A stretch of 64,000 bases of DNA. Source: JAJDYQ01 sp963662865. Lineage in GTDB: Bacteria > Pseudomonadota > Gammaproteobacteria > JAJDYQ01. The notes under the pieces were generated by a model, which saw only the letters and a list, made by a program, of their open reading frames with translations, did no database searches and was not told the DNA's origin. Where the stretch lies: assembly GCA_963662865.1 (NCBI GenBank), contig OY759969.1:1-64000 (forward strand), read 5' to 3'. This document shows, piece by piece, positions 28,126-37,300 of this stretch. The number at the start of each line of letters is the position of its first letter. The first letter of the stretch is position 1. The translations under genes were made by a program, and so were the position numbers.

Positions 28126-29351
28126 CGATCGAAGTAAAAACCCCCGAATTACCAGAGTCGGTTGCAGATGGTACCCTGCTTGAATGGCGTGTTTCCGTCG
28201 GCCAGAGCGTCCGGCGCGACGACAATCTGGTTGAGATTGAAACCGATAAAGTCGTGCTGGAAATTCCCGCACCGGAGAGCGGCACCATCAGGAAAATACT
28301 AAAACCGAATGGAGAAAACGTGACCAGTGGCGATGTCCTGGCCGTTCTGGAGGAGAGTACAGCAATCGCCCCTGCGCCGGAATCTCAAACGGCGCAACAA
28401 CAGGGTATTGCCGAAACCGCCGCCATGCCGATGAGTCCGGCAGTAAAAAAACTGATTGCCGATAATAATCTGGACCCCCATCAGATCAGCGGTTCCGGAA
28501 AAGCAGGCAGGATTATCAAACAGGACGTACTGGCATACCTCGCCGGCGCCTCCGGGCCCGAATCTGCATCAGGCAACAATTCCGGGCCGCCGCACCCTCA
28601 GGCCGGATCAATGCCTGCGATTCCGCAGCCCGAAGACCTTGCCGACGATGGCCGCATGGAAAAACGTGTTCCCATGACCCGCTTACGGACCCGCATAGCA
28701 GAACGGCTTGTGCAGTCCCAGCAAACGACCGCAACACTGACCACATTTAACGAGATTGATATGCAGCCGATCCTGTCCTTGCGGGAAAAATATCAAGAGC
28801 AGTTTATCCGCAAGCATGACGTTAAGCTGGGATTCATGTCATTTTTTGTCAAGGCCTGCACCGAGGCATTAAAATACTATCCGGTGCTCAACGCCTCGGT
28901 TGATGGTTCCGACATTATCTACCATGGCTTCTACGACATTGGTATTGCAGTAGGTTCCCCCAGAGGGCTGGTAGTGCCCATTCTTCGTAACACAGACACC
29001 CTGTCTTTTGGTGAGATAGAAAAAACCATAAGAGATTTCAGCGCACGCGCCCAGGATGGAAAGCTGGCACTGGACGAACTTGACGGCGGCACCTTCAGCA
29101 TAACGAACGGCGGCATATTCGGTTCCATGCTGTCAACCCCGGTCATTAATCCGCCCCAAAGCGCCATTCTCGGAATGCACAACATCCTGCAACGGGCCGT
29201 AGTAGAACAGGGAGAGATCGTCGCCAGACCGATGATGTACCTTGCCCTTTCATACGACCATCGGATTATTGACGGCCGCGAAGCAATCCGGTTTCTGGTC
29301 AAGATAAAGCAGTCCCTGGAAAACCCGGCGACCATGCTGCTGGCCCTGTAA
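28122..29351 (+). CDS. sucB: Dihydrolipoamide succinyltransferase (E2 of 2-oxoglutarate dehydrogenase)
   Basis: 409 residues with an N-terminal lipoyl domain (lipoyl Lys in EIETDKVVLE, about residue 43), a Pro/Ala/Gln-rich linker, the peripheral-subunit-binding domain (about 107-143, SPAVKKLIADNNLDP) and a catalytic domain ending in SYDHRIIDGREA, which contains the HxxxDG catalytic motif. It overlaps sucA by four bases, so it is translationally coupled. It forms the core of the complex with SucA and the Lpd encoded 142 bases downstream. Confidence 0.96.
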   Translation: MTIEVKTPELPESVADGTLLEWRVSVGQSVRRDDNLVEIETDKVVLEIPAPESGTIRKILKPNGENVTSGDVLAVLEESTAIAPAPESQTAQQQGIAETAAMPMSPAVKKLIADNNLDPHQISGSGKAGRIIKQDVLAYLAGASGPESASGNNSGPPHPQAGSMPAIPQPEDLADDGRMEKRVPMTRLRTRIAERLVQSQQTTATLTTFNEIDMQPILSLREKYQEQFIRKHDVKLGFMSFFVKACTEALKYYPVLNASVDGSDIIYHGFYDIGIAVGSPRGLVVPILRNTDTLSFGEIEKTIRDFSARAQDGKLALDELDGGTFSITNGGIFGSMLSTPVINPPQSAILGMHNILQRAVVEQGEIVARPMMYLALSYDHRIIDGREAIRFLVKIKQSLENPATMLLAL

Positions 29352-29493
29352 CCGCCACTGACTGTCGAACAGAGGCGCTTGCACAAATTGAACGCGGTAT
29401 CTCAATATGGCTGAACAATCAGAGATCGGTATCCGATCGGGGCGCTGCAATTTTACGTGGCCGGTTTATAGAGATGATTGATAGGAGCAAGCA

Positions 29494-30951
29494 TTGCCTG
29501 ACAATAAACAATACGATGTACTGATCATTGGTGCCGGCCCTGCCGGTTACACAGCGGCAATTCGATGCGCCCAGCTCGGACTATCGGTCGCCGTTGTCGA
29601 AAAATGGCTCGGCAGGCAAAGCAAACCCGTGCTTGGCGGCACCTGCCTCAATGTCGGATGTATCCCCTCCAAGGCGTTACTTGACTCCTCCGAACGCTAT
29701 CACGAAATAAGCCATACGGCGTCCGTGCATGGCATTAACACAGATAAGGTCACCATGGACCTGCAAACAATGCTGGCCAGAAAAGACCGGATTGTCCGGC
29801 AGCTCACCGATGGAATAGCAGGCTTATTCAAAGCAAACGGCATAGACTGGATTCAGGGACACGGCACATTACTGGCCGATAAAAAAGTAATGGTAACCAC
29901 ACATGCCGGTGACCAGACGGAATATAGCGGACGGTCCGTTATCCTGGCCAGCGGCTCCGTCCCGGTTAATATCCCGGCGGTTCCGGTTGATAACAAACAG
30001 ATTGTTGACTCATCGGGGGCGCTGGAGTTTGCCGATATTCCCAAACGACTGATAGTGATCGGCGCAGGCGTGATCGGCCTTGAACTGGGCAGCGTGTGGA
30101 ATCGCCTCGGTTCCGAAGTCATCGTCCTTGAGGCCCAGGACAACTTTCTGCCAATGGCCGATCAGCAGCTTGGCCGGGAAGCCTTGAAACAGCTCAAATC
30201 CCAGGGGCTGGACATTCGCCTGTCGGCGCAGGTAACAGCCTGCAAGACCACCAAAACGGCAATAACCCTGACTTACCAGGACCCCGAGGGACAGCAAAAA
30301 CTGCGGGCCGATCGAGTGCTCGTGGCAGTCGGACGCTGCCCGAACACCCAGGGACTGATAGATGAATCCGTTGAATTAAAGCGGGATGCAAAAGGATTCA
30401 TCAATATTGACCATAACTTTATGACCACCATTGCGGATGTCTATGCCATCGGAGATTGCGTGCAGGGTCCCATGCTGGCGCACAAAGGCTCGGAAGAAGG
30501 CATCGCCGTCGCCGAAATCATAACCGGGCAAAGCACCCGGGTTGATCACAATCTCATCCCCTGGGTGATCTACACGGAACCCGAAATTGCCTGGGTCGGC
30601 ATATCCGAACAGACAGCGAAACAATCGAAAGTCGATTATAAAAAAGGCCTGTTTCCCTATGCCGCCGCGGGGCGTGCCTTAGCGGTCAATGCCCCCGCAG
30701 GATTCGCCAAAGTCATCGCCGAGGCCGACACAGACCGCGTAACAGGCGTTCATATCATCGGGCGCAGCGCCTCCGAACTGATTGGTGAAGCGGTCACCGT
30801 GATGGCGTTTCAAGGTAGTGCCGAAGACATCGCCAGGACCATACATGCCCATCCGACGCTTTCCGAAACGCTGCATGAAGCCGCCCTGGACGTGGCCGGA
30901 CTGGCAATTCACAAGGCCGGCCGAAAACGCCCGCAGGCCAACCGCAGGTGA
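29494..30951 (+). CDS. lpd: Dihydrolipoyl dehydrogenase (E3)
   Basis: 485 residues. TTG start with AGGAG eight bases before it. FAD-binding GAGPAGYTAAIR, redox-active disulfide GGTCLNVGCIPSKALL, NAD-binding GAGVIGLELGSVW, AIGDCVQGPMLAHKG, and the C-terminal His-Glu catalytic pair (HAHPTLSETLHEA). It reoxidises the E2 lipoamide, passing electrons to NAD+. The 142-base gap after sucB contains a short perfect inverted repeat (GATCGG/CCGATC, 29424-29438) but no gene. Confidence 0.95.
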   Translation: MPDNKQYDVLIIGAGPAGYTAAIRCAQLGLSVAVVEKWLGRQSKPVLGGTCLNVGCIPSKALLDSSERYHEISHTASVHGINTDKVTMDLQTMLARKDRIVRQLTDGIAGLFKANGIDWIQGHGTLLADKKVMVTTHAGDQTEYSGRSVILASGSVPVNIPAVPVDNKQIVDSSGALEFADIPKRLIVIGAGVIGLELGSVWNRLGSEVIVLEAQDNFLPMADQQLGREALKQLKSQGLDIRLSAQVTACKTTKTAITLTYQDPEGQQKLRADRVLVAVGRCPNTQGLIDESVELKRDAKGFINIDHNFMTTIADVYAIGDCVQGPMLAHKGSEEGIAVAEIITGQSTRVDHNLIPWVIYTEPEIAWVGISEQTAKQSKVDYKKGLFPYAAAGRALAVNAPAGFAKVIAEADTDRVTGVHIIGRSASELIGEAVTVMAFQGSAEDIARTIHAHPTLSETLHEAALDVAGLAIHKAGRKRPQANRR

Positions 30952-31260
30952 GTGATAACAGGCATGACCAAGAAACAACGCCACCACGGCAAACAGCCGG
31001 TGCACAACAAGGACTCAGCAGCGATGGCAATATGTGATAATATTTGTCAGGGCTTGCACAATGGCCCGCAAGCGGTTAAAATGGCTTCACTTGAAGGCAT
31101 GGTGCCGACCTCGACCTGAAAGACCCGACCCAAAAGTCGGAGAGCCGAGCAACAAACAGAAAAAACAGGAGATAAAACAGCAGTGAATAACCAAACAGCG
31201 AACAGCAAATCAGGTGGCCCGCAAGGCCGCTTGAACACCGTCGTAACAGAGGAGATTATC
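30952..31260. other. Upstream region of the giant surface-protein gene
   Basis: About 310 bases with no recognised gene. A 51-codon frame (30964-31119) and a GTG-initiated frame from 31183 exist; the latter has AGGAG 11 bases before it. A small hairpin (CCGAC/GTCGG, 31125-31140) lies in the middle. The segment ends with AGAGGAG at 31248-31254, ideally placed six bases before an ATG at 31261. Confidence 0.5.
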
Positions 31261-31311
31261 ATGGTTAAAATGCACCTGAAACGCACCACAGGCGACATAC
31301 ACAATTTAATG
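31248..31311 (+). promoter_or_regulatory. Strong ribosome site and leader start just upstream of the poly-C tract
   Basis: AGAGGAG at 31248-31254 and ATG at 31261 form the best translation start in the area. Seventeen codons lead into the C tract, which begins right after a second in-frame ATG (31309). With 27 C the frame continues as nine Pro codons and then ends at 31425, out of frame with the surface-protein gene. With 26 or 29 C it would join that gene in frame. Confidence 0.6.
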
Positions 31312-31338
31312 CCCCCCCCCCCCCCCCCCCCCCCCCCC
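31312..31338 (+). repeat. Poly-C tract of 27 bases
   Basis: An uninterrupted run of 27 C lies 13 bases before the ATG at 31352. Such runs slip during replication and are the standard basis of phase variation of surface genes. The exact count may be imprecise because homopolymers are hard to sequence. Confidence 0.95.
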
Positions 31339-31351
31339 AAATGGGGTATTT

Positions 31352-34300
31352 ATGTTGAGCCTCGCCACCGACACAGGGCGGCGCTCGGCATCCCTTCGGT
31401 TCGCTTCTGCCCTAAGCCGCTTTAGCCTTTCCGGCCTGCGCCGCGGGCTGGCCACCGTACTGCTCGGCCTGCCGCTGCTGGCAGGACTGGCCAGCGAAGC
31501 CGCCGCCCAGACCGCGCCGGTGGCCAATGACGACGGTTCCTACACCGTCCCCGGGGACTGGGCGCTGAAACCGTCTGCCGTCAACGCCGGCGGTCGATTT
31601 CGGCTGCTGTTCACAACCAGTGATCTTACCACCGGGGTCTCAACGGATATCGAGAACTATAACGGCTTCGTGCAGACACGAGCCTCCGACTTTGGCCACA
31701 GCGCCATCGAGCCCTACGGCTCACTGTTCCGGGCGCTTGGCTCGACCGCCGCAGTCAATGCCCGCACCAATACCATGACCACCGGTCCCGGCATCGGCAT
31801 ACCCACCTACTGGCTGGGTGGTGCCAAGGTCGCCGACAACTATCGGGACCTCTACGACGGAAGCTGGGATAGCTTACAATCTAGAAATCAATTAGGAACT
31901 ATCAATCAAGGCAGATTAGTTCTCACCGGCACCAGCAATGATGGCACCACGGACTCTTCGCCTCTCGGCGAGGGCAGCTCTATCGACGGCATTAGACAAG
32001 TTCGGGTCGGACGTGTAGCTACTTCCGGCTCAGCAAGCCCCTTAAGTCACGCAACTCAATCCCGAATAATCCCCGCCAGCCTCTACGCCCTCTCCCCAGT
32101 CTTCGTGGTGGACACCGCCGCCGTTGTCTCACTCGCCCTGGACACAGCCACCGCAGTCGAAGGCGATTCCGGCTTTACCGATTATGTGGTGACGATCAGC
32201 CTGTCGGAGGCTGTCCCGGCTGTTATTCGCGTCCACCTGTGCGTAAATCGTAGTGTCGCTGCCACCGCCACCTACTCATCACAATCTTCTAACGCGGGGC
32301 GTGACTGGAGTATGCGGGCGGGTTTGGAGAGTGTGGCAGATTTAAACCTGAACAGACTAGGTAACAATAATGAGTTCTGCAGCAGCGCACAGTTGGGAGG
32401 GGAAGCTGGCTTAACAGAGACAAGAGTAATTCGGGTTTTTGGCGACACGACAGCTGAATCGACCGAGAGCATCATACTGGACCTTCAAAGAAGAACATCG
32501 GGAAGCTCTCTGACCCCCGGCGACATATTGATTTCCCCCACCGCCAACCGCGTCACCCACACCATTATAGATGACGACACGCACGAGGCATCAATTACCC
32601 AGTCCCTCACCATCACCGAAGGCGATTCCGGTACGCAGGACAGAGAGTTCCGGATTAACGTGACCCCCGCCCGTACGTCGGCCACCCACTTGTTGCTCTG
32701 CATTGACCCCGGCAGCACCGCCAGCTTCATTAATTCACTTAGTAGCAGAAGTATAACTACAGTAAGCACAGAGATAGATTTTTCCCTTAGGCAGCCAGAC
32801 GGTAACGTGCTATCGGTCGTCGGTATGCGTTTGTCCCAAAGAGTTGGACACGTAGTCGAAAGAGTTGGAGGCGAATTCGTAGACAGGGTCCTTGACGGAG
32901 GCACAAGGACACGGGGTTGTACCATCGTCATGGTTCCGGCCAATCAGACGAGCGCTGCTTACAGAATTCGGGTTGATGGCGACATGACAAATGAGTCTGA
33001 CGAGACGGTGGTGCTGACGCTTGCCAGACAAATGAGCGTCGCAACGGGGACAAACACCCCCAACGGCGTGGGGATTTCCTCCACCGCCAACCGCGTCACC
33101 CACACCATCACAAATGACGACGCGATGCTCGTTTCCCTGACCCGCACCGGTAGCGGTGCCTCTAGCGAAGTCGGTGAGATAGTATTTGACGTCACCCTGA
33201 ATCGGGCACTGGCTGGCGGTGAGATCGTTGACGTGCCGCTGTCCATCGGCGGCACAGGGGTGGCCCCGGCCGACTGGAGAGACCTGTCATTAACCGTAGC
33301 CGGCGGCGCACAAAGAGGTGTGACCCTGACGGGCGAGGCCACGAGCACGCCGCAGCTGCGCTTTACGGGGAGAAACACCGGCGACTTCATAACTTTAACT
33401 AGATTCGCCACTTTGCGTTTGTTGCCATCACCTGACGGCATCGCCGAGGGCGGCGGCACCGGTTCCGAGACCTACACCATCGCCCTCGGTCCGGACGGCG
33501 ACGTCGCCAACGGCTTTGACCGCTCAACCCTGGGCACCAATGTTCCCTTAGGCGCCAACCCGCACGGCAGCGACAACAGCTTCGACGTGATGGTGGCCGA
33601 TGCAGACGCCACCAATATCCTTTCGCTCAGTATCGACTCCGCAATGGGAGCCGAGAGCAATTCAGACGACTTCACCAGCGTCGCTACGATCACTTACAGC
33701 ATGACCCCAGCGCGGACATCCTTTACTCCGTTCCGCGTATGTGTGAGCGGCACCGCAGACCGCGCCAGCGGAGATTATCGGTTATTAGGCTTTGAAGATG
33801 CCGTTTTCACTGAATTTGATGAAGCGGGTTGCATAGCTTTAGTGTTTTTACCAAATTCCACATCCGTTACCGGCAGGCTCCAAATCAACGGCGACAGGGT
33901 GGATGAGCCCGATGAAACGGCGATTGTGGCCATGGCCCGGGCGGCTTCTAGCCCTTTTGGCGCCACCCCCGGCTCCGTCATTATCGACTCAAGCACTGGC
34001 CGCGTCACCTACACCATCACCGACGACGACCCCACCATCGTCTCCCTGACCCGCACCGGCACCGGCGCCATTGACGAAAGCGGCACAGTGGGTTTCACCA
34101 TCGCCCTGAATCGGGCACTGGCGGCTGGCGAAATCATCGACGTGCCACTGTCAATCGGCGGCACCGGAGTCACCGCAGACGACTGGAGCCTGGCAGCCGC
34201 CGGCACCGGCGTCACCCTGTCGGCAGAGGCCACGGCCACCCCGTTGCTGAGCTTTGCAGGGGAGGGAGCCGAGACCGCCACCCTGGTGCTGACACCGGCG

Positions 34301-37300
34301 CGTGACGTCACCACCGAGGGCACCGAGACCTACACCATCGCGCTGGGCCCGAACGACGCCAGCGCCAACGGCTTTGACCTCGCCAGCCGGGCCACCAATG
34401 TCGGCGGCGGCGCCGACCCGCACGCCAGCGCCACGACCTTCGACGTCATGGTAGGCGATGCCGTCCCCCACATCGTATCAATCAGCCTGGACCGCACCAT
34501 GGCCGCCGAGGGCGATTCCGGCATTACCGACGGCGCGACCGTGACGGTGACCATCGATCCGCAATATCCGAGTGCGGGGCTCGGATTCGAGATATGTCTG
34601 GGCGGCACCGCCACCCGTGGCGACAGTGCCGACTGGCGGTTAGCCGGTCCACTAAGCATTGTTGACGACGCTGCAACTTTAGCCAGGTGCTCGTCGGGTG
34701 CTAGCCCGGTTACTACTAATAACCCCAATCTCCCCAGCTTTCAGTTCAATATTCGGATAAACGGCGACACAGTGGACGAGCTGAACGAGACCGTGACCCT
34801 GACCTTGCAACGGAACTCAAGTACCCCTGCCGACGTCGTCATCTCCCCAACCGCCGCCACCTTCACCATCACCGACGACGACACGGCGGGCGTGACCATC
34901 AACGAGGCGGAGATAACGATTGCAGAGGGCGATGAGGGCACGTACACCGTAGTGCTGGACACGCAACCGACCGCAAACGTGCTCGTCACGCCCGGCGGGG
35001 TTGGGCCGGCCATCGCCATGTTCAACCCGGCTGCCCTGGCCTTTACAGCCTCCAACTGGAACGTAGAGCAGACCGTCACCGTCACCGGGGTGAATAACGA
35101 CGACGACGACGCCAATCAGGAAGTGACCATTACCCACAGCACCGGCGGATTCGACACCACTTACATCGCAATCACCCCGGCCTCCATCACGGCGACGGTG
35201 ACCGACAACGACGCCACCACAGTGACCCTGGCGGGCGCCGCGGGCAACGTCATGGAAGGCGCCACCAAAGCAATCACCGTCACCCTGAGCCGCGCCCTGG
35301 CCGAGGGCGAGGCACTGCCGGTGCCGTTGACCTTCATGGGTGAGGCGACACCGGGCACGGACTACAGCGTCACCGGCGCCACGGCGCAAGGCGTCGCCTA
35401 CACCGGCCTGGACAGCGCCGCCGTCACGGTGACCTTTACCGGCCCATCGGCCACCAGCGCCACCCTGACCCTGAGCGCGACCCCCGACAGCGATGTTGAA
35501 GCCAGCGGCGAGACAGTCATCATCGGCCTGGGCACCCTGGACGGCGACTCCGGCACCGGCCTGGACGGCGGCGCCAGCGGCACAGACAGCCTGGACGACT
35601 TCCGCATCGAAGACCCGCTGCTCATCAGCATCACCGGCGGAACTGCCGTCACCGAGGGCAGTTCCGTGACCTTCACCGTGACGGCCAATCGAGTTCCGGG
35701 CAGCGCCCTGATGATTGACCTGACCGTAGCGGACGCCGCCGCCGGTGATTATCTGGATGCAGGCGACGAAGGCGACAACATGGTCACCCTGTCCGGAGCC
35801 ACCACGGCCACCGTTGAAATCCCCACACAGACCGACAGCACCGACGAGACCAACGGCACCATCACGGTAACCATAGCGGACGGCACCGGTTACACCGTCG
35901 GTATGCCGTCCTCGGCCATGGTCGGAGTGACCGACGACGACGCCACCACGGTGACCCTGACGGGCACGGCGGGCAATATCAGTGAGGGCGTCACCCGCAA
36001 CCTCACGGTCACCCTGGACCGCGCCCTGGCCACCGGCGAAAGCCTGGCCGTACCGCTGACCCTGGGCGGCAACGCGACACGGGGCACGGACTACACCCTG
36101 ACCGGCACCCCGGCGGACAACATCGCCTACGACATCCCGAACAGCGGCACCGTCGGCATGGTGACATTTACCGGCCCGGCTGCGGCCACCGCCACCCTGG
36201 CCCTGGCCGTGCAGGTTGACGGCACATCCGACGCCGACGAGACCATCACCATCGCCCTGGGCACCCTGGACAGCAGCTCCGGCAGCGGCCTGGGCGGCGG
36301 CGCCGCCGGCACGGGCAGCCTGGCCTTCACCATCATGGAACAACCGACCATCGTGCTGCCGCCGACCCTGACGGTCACTGAAGGTGCCAGCGTCGGTTAC
36401 CCGGTATCCCTGGCCACCGCCCCGACGGCCAATGTCACGGTGACCGTCACGGGTCACACCGGCACCGACCTGACACTGAATCCGGACAGCCTGGAGTTCA
36501 CGGCGACCAACTGGAATATGATACAGACCTTCACGGTGACGGCGGGACAAGACGCCGACGCCGTCGATGACACGGCGACGCTGACGCACACGGCCACCGG
36601 CGGCAACTACAACACCTTGACGGCGCAGATCACGGTCAACACCAGCGACGACGACGAGGCGGGCGTGACCATCAGCGAGACGGCGATAACGATTGCAGAG
36701 GGCGATGAGGGCACGTACACCGTGGTGCTGGACTCACAACCGGCGAGCGGGGTGGAGATCACGGTGACCTCCGGCCTGACCAGTGCGGCCACGGTAAACC
36801 CGATGATCCTGACGTTCACGACGGCCAACTGGGACACGGCGCAGACGGCGACGGTCACGGGCGTTGATGACAATCGGGTCAACGCCGTCCGTGAGGCGAC
36901 GCTCAGCCACCGCATCAGCAGCGGCGGCGGCGACTATCCGGTGGCTGACCTGAATCAGGATGTCACGGTGAGGGTGACCGACAACGACGAGGCCGGCCTG
37001 TCATTCTCTGGCGAGACGATCACGTTAGACGAGGGTGCCACCGCCAACTACACGGTGGCCCTGACGACTATCCCGACGGGAGACGTGACGGTCACGGTCA
37101 GCGGTCATAGCGGCACCGACCTGGCGCCGGACGAAACCAGCCTGACGTTCACGATGACCGACTGGGACACGGCCCAGACGGTGACGGTGACCGCGGCCCA
37201 GGACGGCGACGCGGCAGACGACACGGTGAGTCTGACGCATACGGCCTCAGGCACGACAGGTTATAGCACGGTCACAGGCGCGGTGACGGTGATCATCACC

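Noticed and set aside
29424..29438. GATCGG/CCGATC inverted repeat between sucB and lpd
   Set aside because: Short, isolated and without a T run or known operator match; noted under lpd but not called a site.
30964..31119. 51-codon ORF after lpd
   Set aside because: There is no clear ribosome site and no family. It could be a small protein, but nothing supports it beyond being open.
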